In this document: piece by piece, positions 14,979 through 21,875 of the stretch
Numbering within the stretch: position 1 is the stretch's first letter
How the letters are laid out: the number at the start of each line of letters is the position of its first letter
From: a virus
Direction: 5' to 3' (one strand)
IMG/VR virus record: IMGVR_UViG_3300047335_000061
Span: 1-31,455 of that record
DNA length: 31,455 bases
Position numbers and translations under genes: made by a program
The notes under the pieces: model-generated
Databases searched by the model: none
Seen by the model: the letters and a program-made list of their open reading frames with translations, nothing else
What the model was told of the DNA's origin: nothing

Positions 14979-15289
14979 GTTTTTCCCGGTTTATGTTTTT
15001 ATTTCGGATCGCGAGATTGGTTCTAACCGCGCAGTTTGTCGAGTGGATGTTACGCTTGTGTGCGCTTGCTTTGGTAGCGACCTGTGCATACTCAGCCGCA
15101 AGGATGTACCGATGGGACGTTTTTCCCGTGCAAGGCGATTACCTGTTCCTAGACCGCTGGCACCATCAAATTTGGCGGTGCGCGCCATATCCGGACGCTA
15201 GCTCCTGTGTTCTTGTGATGCCGCTTCCCGATCCTCCTACGCCAGCGCCTGCCGAGCCAATGATACCAGTCCAGCCATCACACAGATAA
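14975..15289 (+). CDS. Small membrane protein co-expressed with the repressor
   Basis: A 104-residue protein with one strong membrane segment (about residues 24-44, LRLCALALVATCAYSAARM), a basic N-terminus facing the cytoplasm, and a C-terminal part ending in a Pro-rich tail. Two Cys residues (RC at about 69, SCV at about 78) could pair outside the membrane. Translational coupling to the CI-like gene means it is probably made in lysogens. Superinfection exclusion or another lysogenic conversion role is an inference from context; no family is recognised. Confidence 0.6.
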   Translation: MSFSRFMFLFRIARLVLTAQFVEWMLRLCALALVATCAYSAARMYRWDVFPVQGDYLFLDRWHHQIWRCAPYPDASSCVLVMPLPDPPTPAPAEPMIPVQPSHR

Positions 15290-15302
15290 CAGCGCCGCTG
15301 TT
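15288..15302. promoter_or_regulatory. Operator O3, AACAGCGCCGCTGTT
   Basis: A perfect copy of the 15-bp operator, exactly 30 bp (about three helical turns) upstream of O4, overlapping the stop of the membrane protein gene. The run of seven T residues that follows (15301-15307) means the hairpin may also terminate the repressor transcript. Confidence 0.75.
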
Positions 15303-15309
15303 TTTTTCT

Positions 15310-15337
15310 TTGACAGTAACAGCGCCGCTGTTAGGTT
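15310..15337 (+). promoter_or_regulatory. Candidate rightward early promoter overlapped by O4
   Basis: TTGACA at 15310-15315 is a perfect -35. After a 16-bp spacer, TAGGTT (15332-15337) is a moderate -10. Operator O4 occupies exactly the spacer, so repressor binding would block RNA polymerase. It would drive the operon from 15362 through the ParB-like gene toward int. Confidence 0.6.
15318..15332. promoter_or_regulatory. Operator O4, AACAGCGCCGCTGTT
   Basis: A perfect copy identical to O3, placed between the -35 and -10 elements of the rightward promoter. Confidence 0.75.
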
Positions 15338-15361
15338 GCCCCCTCACCGCAGGGGGTTCGC

Positions 15362-15592
15362 ATGTCCTTACAGCCAGAGATCGCCGCTCAGCCGGCAGAA
15401 CCGGGCAGATATCGCCCTAAAAACAAGGGCATGGCAGCCCATTTGGCCGCCATCGCCGCCGCCACCTTCGATCCGATCACCCGCGATCTGCTCCGCGCCG
15501 CCGTGCCGCAAGTCGCCCGCATGGAGCAGGCACTCGACGAGCTGGTGATCGAGGCCGCAGAGGAAGCCGCCATCGAGGGGGCAATGCAATGA
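15362..15592 (+). CDS. First gene of the rightward operon, hypothetical
   Basis: A 76-residue protein, basic at the start (RYRPKNKGMAAHLAAIAAAT) and then helical and acidic (LDELVIEAAEEAAIEGAMQ). A purine-rich AGGGGG sits 6 nt upstream. The next gene starts inside its stop (ATGA). As the first product after O4 it could be an early host-takeover or regulatory protein, but no family is recognised. Confidence 0.6.
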   Translation: MSLQPEIAAQPAEPGRYRPKNKGMAAHLAAIAAATFDPITRDLLRAAVPQVARMEQALDELVIEAAEEAAIEGAMQ

Positions 15593-15801
15593 CCTTCCCC
15601 GGCTGCCCCCGCAACAATGTGGGTTGCACTTGGCCGATCTGCGGCTGCGCGCCCTCGGCCATCGATCTGCACCAGCCCAGCAGCAAGGCGCTGAGCGGCG
15701 CCTGGGCGGCCGCCTCCGCCCATCGCGGCGAACCCGTCCTCGTGCTGGACTACACCGAATTCTGCCAATGGGAGCGCGTGCTCGAGGCAGCGCGCCCATG
15801 A
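15589..15801 (+). CDS. Small Cys-containing protein
   Basis: A 70-residue protein starting MTFPGCPRNNVGCTWPICGC, with four Cys residues in the first 20 positions that could bind a metal. The rest is mixed, ending FCQWERVLEAARP. ATGA overlaps couple it to both neighbours. Function unknown. Confidence 0.55.
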   Translation: MTFPGCPRNNVGCTWPICGCAPSAIDLHQPSSKALSGAWAAASAHRGEPVLVLDYTEFCQWERVLEAARP

Positions 15802-16178
15802 CCGCCCGCCATCTCTGGCTGGTCGACGCCGCCGGCACGCCCGATCCGCTGCTCGATTTCCTGCGCGGCTGCCAATCCGCCTACCGCAACGACGACACCG
15901 GATGGTCCGTCTGGGATTTCGTCCAGCAAGCCACCTACAGCTTCGATCGCCTGGTGATCGGCGAGCCGGCGACCGTCGCCCAACTGGCTCAGCTTGCCTG
16001 CATGATCGAACGCCACAAGGCCGCCCTGCGCGTCGCCAAGAACCGCCTGATCGTGATCGCGATGATCGAACCGCCGATCGACGCCGAGATCCTGGCCGAA
16101 GCGCGCTTCACCGTCCAGCACGTCACCGCGAACGCCGTTCGCACGAAAGGAGAGCTCCATGCCGAAGGCTGCCGCTGA
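15798..16178 (+). CDS. Hypothetical protein before the ParB-like gene
   Basis: A 126-residue soluble protein starting MTARHLWLVDAAGTPD. The pattern DLLLDFLRG-like helix then long helical segments (QLAQLACMIERHKAALR) suggests an all-helical fold. It starts by ATGA overlap and its last 20 bp overlap the ParB-like gene start; the GCGAAC-N3-GTTCGC palindrome is within its last codons. No family recognised. Confidence 0.55.
   Translation: MTARHLWLVDAAGTPDPLLDFLRGCQSAYRNDDTGWSVWDFVQQATYSFDRLVIGEPATVAQLAQLACMIERHKAALRVAKNRLIVIAMIEPPIDAEILAEARFTVQHVTANAVRTKGELHAEGCR
16128..16142. promoter_or_regulatory. 15-bp palindrome GCGAACGCCGTTCGC (copy 2)
   Basis: Identical to copies 1 and 4. It ends 16 bp before the ATG of the ParB-like gene, immediately upstream of its AAGGAG ribosome site, a position suited to autoregulation of that gene. 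Confidence 0.6.
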
Positions 16179-17928
16179 AACCTTCTGGACGCGCCTGGAT
16201 GCAAATCTCGGCGCCTTCAACATTTCCACCCTGGAAAAGGCCGCCGGCCTCGGCAAATGCACCTTGCTGAATGCGCGCAACCGCGGCTCTACCCCCACGC
16301 TCGATACCGTGCTCGCCGTCTGCCGCAGCCTCGGCGTGCCCGCCCTCACCTTGCTCGGCCCGGACACGCCAACCGAGCTGCTGCAATCCTCCGCCACGCC
16401 GGATGACGCCATCCGTCGCATCCCGTTCAACAACCTCACCGTCAGTCATCTCAACCCGCGCCGCACCATCGACGAGGGCGCGCTGACGGAGCTGGCGGAA
16501 AGCATCGCCGAGAAGGGCCTGCTGCAGAACCTGGTCGTGCGGCAGGACGAGGATCAGCCCGCCATCTACTGGATCGTCGCCGGCGAACGCCGCTACCGCG
16601 CCTTGCTTCTGCTCGGCGCCGGCGGCCGCTTCCCCAAAGACCTGCAGACGCTTGGCGTGCCCTGCCGCGTCATCACCGCGACCGACGCCGAGCACACCAT
16701 CCTCGCATTGCTGGAGAACATGCAGCGCGAAGAGGTATCCCCGCTCGACGAAGCCGAAGCCATGCACCGCCTGCACACGCTGGACCCGAAACTCTGGAGC
16801 GCCACAGCCATCGCCCAGCATCTCGGCGTCACCCCCCGCCTGATCCAGCTCCGTTTGCAGATGGTCAAGAACCTTGCGCCGGCGGCAAAGTTAGAGTTGC
16901 GAGCGGGCAAGATCAATTTGAACCAGGCTCGAGTGCTCGCACGCCTGCCGACCATCCTGCAGGAACATCTGCTGCAAGATGCGGTTACCGGGACGCCCGC
17001 CGACGAGCTGTTCGATCCCACGGATTACACGCCGACATCGCTTGCGATTTTCGATGTGAAGAAGTCCGGCCTGGAGACGTTCCCCGATCCGGAGGATCAG
17101 ACCAAGGCCTACTTCGTCTCGCGCGAGGCTTTCCTGAGCGCGCAGCGCGCGGCCGTCGCCATCCGCAAGGCCGATCTGCTGCGCGAAGGCGTCGAAAAGG
17201 TGATCGATCTTACCTACGATCAGCCGCACCGTTATGTGCCAGGCGGCAACATCGCCGTCATCGTCTCAGAGCTTTCCGGCCGCGTTTCGATACGCCTCGG
17301 CCTGAAAGACGCATATGCGCAGCCATCGGCATCTCACGTCAGAGCAGACGATGACGACGACGATCTGAATTTGGATGCGGGCGCGGTGCCCTCCCATCCT
17401 GCCCGCGCCAAAGTGCCACCTTTGGCGGCAGCATGGCGGCGCTATCGCCAGGAGGTCGATGAGGCACGTGCCGCATTCCGTGGCGAGCTAGAGCAGAACT
17501 TGTCGGATAACCACTTCGCGCTTCTGCTGCTGGCGGAGTTCGCCAATCAAGGCGATGCTGGCACTGTCATAGACCCGCAAGGCGTCGACGTGGCGCCGTT
17601 GCTCGGCGTCACCAGCGAAGAGTTCGACAAGACTTGCGAAGCAGACGACGACCACGCTTTTTTTGCAATGATCAAAACGGCCGCCGGAAACGATCCACAA
17701 GCTGTTCTGCGCCGCGTCGTGTTCGCCATGGTTCCCACATCCACCTGGGGCCGGCAGCCAGCATCTTTGCCAGAGGCATGGCGGGACGTCGCTAGAGAGT
17801 GCCATGTCGCGGTGCCCGATATACTGTGTGAGGATCAAGCGGAACACGACGCCCGCATCAGCCGCTACGTCTCCGAGGTTGAAGGCCAGACCGACATCGA
17901 AGACGCGATCGCGGACGCCGCGGCGTGA
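16159..17928 (+). CDS. XRE HTH-ParB fusion protein (ParB/RepB/Spo0J family)
   Basis: A 589-residue DNA-binding CTPase-type protein. An N-terminal XRE-like helix-turn-helix (about residues 22-62) precedes a ParB N-terminal domain: NPRR (99-102), the nucleotide-binding box GERRYRAL (142-149) and the ENMQREEVSPLDEAEAMH box (186-203). The ParB central HTH follows near 214-238 (TAIAQHLGVTPRLIQLRL). The last 350 residues include an Asp run and no domain I recognise. ParB normally loads at a centromere-like palindrome and works with ParA, but no parA gene is in the window. AAGGAG lies 6 nt before the ATG. The extra HTH and the palindrome just upstream suggest a regulator that may bind GCGAAC-N3-GTTCGC sites; that is an inference. 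Confidence 0.85.
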   Translation: MPKAAAETFWTRLDANLGAFNISTLEKAAGLGKCTLLNARNRGSTPTLDTVLAVCRSLGVPALTLLGPDTPTELLQSSATPDDAIRRIPFNNLTVSHLNPRRTIDEGALTELAESIAEKGLLQNLVVRQDEDQPAIYWIVAGERRYRALLLLGAGGRFPKDLQTLGVPCRVITATDAEHTILALLENMQREEVSPLDEAEAMHRLHTLDPKLWSATAIAQHLGVTPRLIQLRLQMVKNLAPAAKLELRAGKINLNQARVLARLPTILQEHLLQDAVTGTPADELFDPTDYTPTSLAIFDVKKSGLETFPDPEDQTKAYFVSREAFLSAQRAAVAIRKADLLREGVEKVIDLTYDQPHRYVPGGNIAVIVSELSGRVSIRLGLKDAYAQPSASHVRADDDDDDLNLDAGAVPSHPARAKVPPLAAAWRRYRQEVDEARAAFRGELEQNLSDNHFALLLLAEFANQGDAGTVIDPQGVDVAPLLGVTSEEFDKTCEADDDHAFFAMIKTAAGNDPQAVLRRVVFAMVPTSTWGRQPASLPEAWRDVARECHVAVPDILCEDQAEHDARISRYVSEVEGQTDIEDAIADAAA

Positions 17929-18233
17929 CCGACCGCACCCTGATCGATCGCCCGGCCGTCGCCGCGCGCCTCGGCCACAGCGTCGAATGGCTCTACAAAC
18001 ACATGCCGGACATGCTGGCCGCCGGCTTCCCAATGCCGGTCATCGGCAACCAGCGCTCCGCCAGGTGGGACCCGCGCGCCATCGATCGCTGGCTCGATGC
18101 GCGCATGCCGCCGCAGATCAGCGGCCCGTCCACCCTCCCGCAGATCGTCATGCCGGCCGACCTGGCGCGCGAGAGCGCCGAGCTCGATCGCCGCAGCGAG
18201 GAACTGGCGGCCGGCCGCCGGCGCCGTGGATGA
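17925..18233 (+). CDS. AlpA-like HTH protein (possible excisionase)
   Basis: A 102-residue protein. RPAVAARLGHSVEWLYKHMP, then FPMPVIGNQRSARWDPRAIDRWLDARM, is the winged-HTH pattern of AlpA/HTH_17 proteins and small phage excisionases, with an Arg/Glu-rich helical tail. With a tyrosine integrase in the same operon it is the best candidate for the recombination directionality factor. The GTG start overlaps the ParB-like stop (GTGA). Confidence 0.65.
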   Translation: MTDRTLIDRPAVAARLGHSVEWLYKHMPDMLAAGFPMPVIGNQRSARWDPRAIDRWLDARMPPQISGPSTLPQIVMPADLARESAELDRRSEELAAGRRRRG

Positions 18234-18489
18234 GGCCGGCCTCTTCGGCCAATTGCCCGTCCAGCGCCGCGCGCTGCGCCACGCGGAGCGCCTGCTGCTG
18301 CTTGCCTTGCCCGATCACCAGCCCGGCGCGCGTTTGGCCACGGTGAAACGACAGGATGAACCCGTATGCCGCCGCCTGCTGAAGCGCGAGCTGGTGATCG
18401 TTCGCCTTATCCCAGCGAGCCACACCGGCGACCGTCCGAAGATGAAAGCCGCCCGCCTGCCGGCAGCCCTCCCGCTGCTGACCGCATGA
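18226..18489 (+). CDS. Hypothetical protein
   Basis: An 87-residue reading frame starting at GTG 18226 within the end of the AlpA-like gene. It is basic and helical (QRRALRHAERLLLLALPD, VCRRLLKRELVIVRLIP) with no recognised family. Its stop overlaps the next ATG (ATGA), which supports translation. Confidence 0.5.
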   Translation: MDEAGLFGQLPVQRRALRHAERLLLLALPDHQPGARLATVKRQDEPVCRRLLKRELVIVRLIPASHTGDRPKMKAARLPAALPLLTA

Positions 18490-18692
18490 ACACCGACGCC
18501 ATGCTGCTCGCCGCCACCATCGCCCTGGGCATCGACCTGGCGCACAGCGCGGCCGAGCTCACCGATTTCCTGCGCGTGCACCTGCCCCAGATCGACCAGG
18601 TGGCACGCCTACGCCCGAAGCTGGTCGACCAGCTCCGCACGCGCGCGAAAGCCCGCCGGCTGGCCTTGCCGGCATCCGAGGAGTTACGTTGA
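18486..18692 (+). CDS. Hypothetical small helical protein
   Basis: A 68-residue protein starting MNTDAMLLAATIALGID, all helical, with a basic C-terminal half (LVDQLRTRAKARRLALP). ATGA overlap before, TGATG coupling after. Family not recognised. Confidence 0.5.
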   Translation: MNTDAMLLAATIALGIDLAHSAAELTDFLRVHLPQIDQVARLRPKLVDQLRTRAKARRLALPASEELR

Positions 18693-18811
18693 TGAACAAC
18701 ATAACATCTGCACACGAACTGGGCGACGCCCCACCATGCAAATGGCAGCGGCCGGGCCAAACCAAAGTTATGGCAAGGCCATGGCTCAAATTCCCATGCC
18801 TATCCGGTTGA
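18692..18811 (+). pseudogene. 5' remnant of a phage gene truncated by the IS
   Basis: A reading frame beginning MNNITSAHELGDAPPCKW at 18692 by TGATG coupling runs into the left inverted repeat of the insertion sequence at codon 35 and stops at TGA 18809-18811 inside it. Its original continuation is not visible directly after the right repeat in an obvious way, so sequence may have been lost with the insertion. Identity unknown. Confidence 0.5.
18795..18809 (+). repeat. IS left inverted repeat
   Basis: CATGCCTATCCGGTT, exact complement of 20194-20208. The similarity continues discontinuously inward (GACACCC left, TTCACCC right). Confidence 0.8.
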
Positions 18812-18836
18812 CACCCACAGATACCGGGTGTAGTAA
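18808..18836 (+). promoter_or_regulatory. Promoter at the left IS end
   Basis: TTGACA (18808-18813), a perfect -35 overlapping the inner edge of the left repeat, with a 17-bp spacer and TAGTAA (18831-18836, or AGTAAT one base on). It probably drives the passenger and transposase genes, and may read through into int. Confidence 0.5.
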
Positions 18837-18863
18837 TGTCGTCATCAGATGAGGAGACGGCAG

Positions 18864-19184
18864 ATGACTACGGTTTACGCGATCCACGACACCGACGCGG
18901 CCCACCTCGAAGAGGTCATCGCCGAAATGCGCAAGATGGGCGCGCCGACAATCCGCGTTGTCGACTGTTCTGATTTCTTCATGGCCCTCGAAGGCTCGCA
19001 CCGGCTTGCCGCAGCGGCGGAACTTGGTCTTACCCCCACCTTCGTCGTCTTCGACCAAGGCGACGTGGTCGATCTGTCCGATCTGGATATTGACACTTAC
19101 AACCTCAATCTCGGCGAGACCTATACGGCGGGCGAGTTGGCGGGTGAGTTGATCGGGATGCACAACCCGACATTTTCGTTCTGA
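18864..19184 (+). CDS. ParB/Srx-like passenger protein of the IS
   Basis: A 106-residue acidic protein. The segment TIRVVDCSDFFMALEGSHRLAAA followed by ELGLTPTFVVFD resembles the core of the ParB/sulfiredoxin fold, where GSHRLAAA corresponds to the GxHRxxA nucleotide-binding helix of ParB nucleases. No DNA-binding HTH is present. ATG 18864 is chosen over 18849 because GAGGAG lies 7 nt before it. It lies wholly inside the inverted repeats and ends 9 bp before the transposase, so it moves with the element; its role in transposition is unknown. Confidence 0.7.
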   Translation: MTTVYAIHDTDAAHLEEVIAEMRKMGAPTIRVVDCSDFFMALEGSHRLAAAAELGLTPTFVVFDQGDVVDLSDLDIDTYNLNLGETYTAGELAGELIGMHNPTFSF

Positions 19185-19193
19185 GGGCTGACC

Positions 19194-20192
19194 GTGATCG
19201 ACCTCCCGTTCCCGCGCTCTCTCCCCGAGTTCCAAGCGCTGTTCCCCGATGATGCGGCGTGCGCGGCCTATCTTGAGGCGGCACGCTGGCGCGATGGTTT
19301 CGTCTGCCCGCACTGTTCGACGGCTGGCGAGCCCTTCCGCTTCGAGGCGCGCCCCGGCGTGCTGCGGTGCAGGAAGTGCAGGAAAGACACAGGGTTGACG
19401 GCAGGGACCGTCATGGAGCGCACACATACACCACTGAGCGTGTGGTTTTGGGCGAGTTACCTCGTCAGCAGCCAAACGCCGGGGATGAGCGCGGTTCAAT
19501 TCCAGCGTCAGCTTGGGCTCACCCGATACGAGACGGCCTTCCAAATCCTGCACAAGCTTCGGGCCGGAATGGTTCGCCCTGTCGCGGATCGGATCGGCCG
19601 GATTGAGGATCATGTCGAGGTCGATGAGGCGTGGGTCGGCGGTAAGACCAAGGGCGAAGGCCGGGGCGTCCACGGCCAGACGCTGGTCGCCTGCGCCGTC
19701 GAGGTTCGCCAGCGCGACCCCGCCTCGCCGCTCAACAAGCGCAAGGGCGGCCGGATCGCCGGACGTATCCGCCTGTCCGTGGTCGAGGATCGCACCGCCA
19801 AGTCGCTGTGCGGCTTCGTCGAGGCAACCGTGAACCCCACCACCATGATCGTGACCGATGGGTGGAACAGCTATAGCGGCCTCGCCAAGCTCGGATACGA
19901 GCACCTTGCATGCGCCGAGAACAACGACCCTCAGGTCGCCGAGGACTATCTGCCGATGGTCCACATGGTCTTTTCGAACCTGAAGACGTGGTTGAAGGGG
20001 ACGCACCACGGTGTTAGCCCCCAGCACCTTCAGGCCTACCTCAACGAGTTCACCTTCCGCTTCAACCGCCGCCACTACCCGTTCAACAGCTTCCGCTCGT
20101 TGCTCGGGCTCGCGGGCGGAAACGAGGCCCCCACTTATGCCAGCCTGTATTCGGGTGATTGGAAGCATCCTAAATGTGGTGGTCATGGGTGA
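19194..20192 (+). CDS. IS1595-family (ISXO2-like) transposase
   Basis: A 332-residue DDE transposase. The N-terminal zinc ribbon (CPHC ... CRKC) is followed by the family motif TGLTAGTVMERTHTPLSVWF, an HTH region (MSAVQFQRQLGLTRYETAF), and the catalytic domain with VDEAWVGG (first Asp), IVTDGWNSY (second Asp) and a C-terminal NEFTFRFNRR segment. It appears full length with no frameshift, so the element may be active. GTG start at 19194 with GAGGG 6 nt upstream. Confidence 0.9.
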   Translation: MIDLPFPRSLPEFQALFPDDAACAAYLEAARWRDGFVCPHCSTAGEPFRFEARPGVLRCRKCRKDTGLTAGTVMERTHTPLSVWFWASYLVSSQTPGMSAVQFQRQLGLTRYETAFQILHKLRAGMVRPVADRIGRIEDHVEVDEAWVGGKTKGEGRGVHGQTLVACAVEVRQRDPASPLNKRKGGRIAGRIRLSVVEDRTAKSLCGFVEATVNPTTMIVTDGWNSYSGLAKLGYEHLACAENNDPQVAEDYLPMVHMVFSNLKTWLKGTHHGVSPQHLQAYLNEFTFRFNRRHYPFNSFRSLLGLAGGNEAPTYASLYSGDWKHPKCGGHG

Positions 20193-20193
20193 A

Positions 20194-20208
20194 AACCGGA
20201 TAGGCATG
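20194..20208 (-). repeat. IS right inverted repeat
   Basis: AACCGGATAGGCATG, the complement of 18795-18809, ending two bases past the transposase stop region. Confidence 0.8.
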
Positions 20209-20212
20209 CCCA

Positions 20213-20242
20213 GTTGACCTAGATGAGGACATCCCGTTTTGA
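20213..20242 (+). pseudogene. 3' remnant resembling an SSB C-terminal tail
   Basis: Directly after the right IS end one frame reads VDLDEDIPF then TGA. The acidic stretch ending in DIPF is the signature C-terminal tip of bacterial single-stranded DNA-binding proteins. Its stop codon overlaps the ribosome site of int, the spacing expected for operon genes. I infer that an ssb-like gene stood here and lost its body when the IS inserted; the short length makes chance similarity possible. Confidence 0.45.
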
Positions 20243-20256
20243 GGAGCGAACGCAGC

Positions 20257-21531
20257 ATGACACCGCACACAACCCATGCCAGGCTCCCCCCCGCGCCAGC
20301 GAGGGGCAAAGCCATGACCAAGGTCAAGATCCGTTACTTCGTCGAAAAGCGCGGCGCCGCCGGCGCGATTTATTACTGGCAGCCCAACAACGCTCTTACG
20401 GCCGCCGGCTGGCATCTCATCCGCCTGCCCGACGATCGGCGCCAGGCCATCGCCAAGGCCGAAACGCTCAATGCCGAGCTGGACGCCTGGCGCACAGGCA
20501 CAGCCCTGCCCACGGCCGCCGGCAAGCCATCCCCCTACGTGGAGGATGGCACCCTCGCCGCCGTCATTCGCACCTACAAGGCCAGCCGCTTCTACACCGG
20601 CCTGCGGGAGCGTACGAAGCGCAGCTACAAGCAGAACATGGATTTCCTGGAAAAATGGGGTGGCGACAAGCGCGTCGCCGCCATCACCCCGGAAACGGTC
20701 GAGAAGCTCTACGTCTCGCTCTATGAGCGCACCCCCAGCAAGGCTGCGGCCGTCATCACCATGCTGCGCATGTTGCTGCAGGCCGCCATCCGCATGCGCC
20801 TGGTCACCATGAACGCCGCCAGCAAGGCCGGCATCAAAGGCCGCCCGCATTCCGGCAGCATCTGGCCCCAGGGCGCCATCGCGCTCTTCGCGGAGATGGC
20901 CGACGCCGAGGGCTGGCATAGCGTCGGCACCGCCGTCATCCTCAATAACTGGCTAGGGCAGCGCCAGGCGGACATCCTGCAGCTGCCTCGCAAAGCCGTG
21001 GCCGACGGCCGCGCGGCCGTCCTGCAGAGCAAGACGGGCGCCCGCGTCAGCGTGCCGGCGAGCCCTGCCATCACCGCCCGCATCTCGGCCGAGCTGGCCC
21101 ACCAGAAAACCCTCGAGGAAGCCCGCACAGCCGCCCTGGCGAAAAAGGGCGCCATCGCCCTGCCCAAGGATCCGCCGGCGACGCTGCTGCTGTGCGAGAC
21201 GACCGGCGCCCCCTGGACGGAGCACTACTTCCGGCACGTCTTTGCCGACATCCGCGCCAAGCTGGCCAAGGCGCACCCCACGATCGCGCACCCCGACGGC
21301 ACCGAGGTCGATACGACGAAGCTGGTCTACATGCATTTGCGTCACACGGCCGTCACCGCCATGGCCGTCTCCGGCAGCACCGCCATGCAGATCGCCGGCG
21401 TCACCGGCCACAGCCTCGCCGGCGTCAACCAGATCCTCGCCCGCTACCTCAGCCTCACCAGCGAACTCGCCGACCAGGCCATCGGCAACCGCATAGCCTA
21501 CGAACAGCGCCAGGCCGGCGTCAAAGGCTGA
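20257..21531 (+). CDS. int: Tyrosine recombinase integrase
   Basis: A 424-residue phage integrase. It has an N-terminal arm-binding type domain (IRYFVEKRGAAGAIYYW), a core-binding SAM-like domain (about 95-190) and the C-terminal catalytic domain with R236 (LGQRQADIL), K259 (QSKTGA), HLRHT (R362), H385 (TGHSL) and the nucleophile Y397 (ILARYLS). The position three before R362 is Met rather than the usual His; the neighbouring His may substitute. ATG 20257 has GAGGAG 10 nt upstream; ATG 20314 with GAGGGG is an alternative. Last gene of the rightward operon, 2.4 kb from the att core. Confidence 0.9.
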   Translation: MTPHTTHARLPPAPARGKAMTKVKIRYFVEKRGAAGAIYYWQPNNALTAAGWHLIRLPDDRRQAIAKAETLNAELDAWRTGTALPTAAGKPSPYVEDGTLAAVIRTYKASRFYTGLRERTKRSYKQNMDFLEKWGGDKRVAAITPETVEKLYVSLYERTPSKAAAVITMLRMLLQAAIRMRLVTMNAASKAGIKGRPHSGSIWPQGAIALFAEMADAEGWHSVGTAVILNNWLGQRQADILQLPRKAVADGRAAVLQSKTGARVSVPASPAITARISAELAHQKTLEEARTAALAKKGAIALPKDPPATLLLCETTGAPWTEHYFRHVFADIRAKLAKAHPTIAHPDGTEVDTTKLVYMHLRHTAVTAMAVSGSTAMQIAGVTGHSLAGVNQILARYLSLTSELADQAIGNRIAYEQRQAGVKG

Positions 21532-21539
21532 AACCCGAG

Positions 21540-21875
21540 TTAGCGGGTCTTTGGCGCCGGCGCATTGCTGGAAATCGCCGCCTGCTTGCAAGACGGATTA
21601 GCGACTTTCTGCAAGGCTTTCATCCCCGCCTGCAGGTCGCTGATCTGGGCGCGCAGTTGCTTCTCGACAGTCTGTTCGGCCGTCAGCCTTTGTGTCGCGG
21701 CTTGGTCCGCGGCCTTTGCCTGTGTTTGCAAATCGACGACTTCCGCGCGGAGGTGCATTTCGGTTTGCAGATCGGTCATCAGCTTTTCCGCGGCCGCCTG
21801 ATCAAAAGGCGTCGGCTGCGCATCGGCATAGGCAAGCGCTGGCAACAAGCAGAATGCGGTAATCAGCATTTTCAT
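21540..21875 (-). CDS. Periplasmic coiled-coil protein
   Basis: A 111-residue protein with a clear signal peptide (MKMLITAFCLLPALAYADA, cleavage after AYA or ADA) and a long predicted coiled coil rich in Ala, Gln, Leu (about 30-90). It ends convergently 8 bp from int. The build resembles a periplasmic spanin-like or structural protein, but it lacks a partner outer-membrane lipoprotein in an overlapping frame, so the assignment stays open. Start overlaps the previous stop (ATGA). Confidence 0.6.
   Translation of the reverse strand: MKMLITAFCLLPALAYADAQPTPFDQAAAEKLMTDLQTEMHLRAEVVDLQTQAKAADQAATQRLTAEQTVEKQLRAQISDLQAGMKALQKVANPSCKQAAISSNAPAPKTR

Larger units (their letters stand above)
18795..20208 (+). 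mobile_element. IS1595-family insertion sequence with passenger gene
   Basis: About 1.4 kb bounded by inverted repeats CATGCCTATCCGGTT (18795-18809) and its complement (20194-20208). It holds an ISXO2-like transposase and an upstream passenger gene, both on the plus strand. The outer one or two bases of each end differ, so the exact ends are uncertain by a base or two. I find no flanking 8-bp direct repeat as expected for this family, which suggests a deletion next to the element or an old insertion. It sits in the rightward phage operon, 48 bp upstream of int. Confidence 0.8.

Noticed and set aside
18787-20218. 8-bp target duplication flanking the IS
   Set aside because: Bases beside the two inverted repeats (left CAAATTCC region, right CCAGTTGA region) do not match over 8 bp in any register I tried. 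A chance AGATGAGGA at 18847 and 20220 is not at the element ends.
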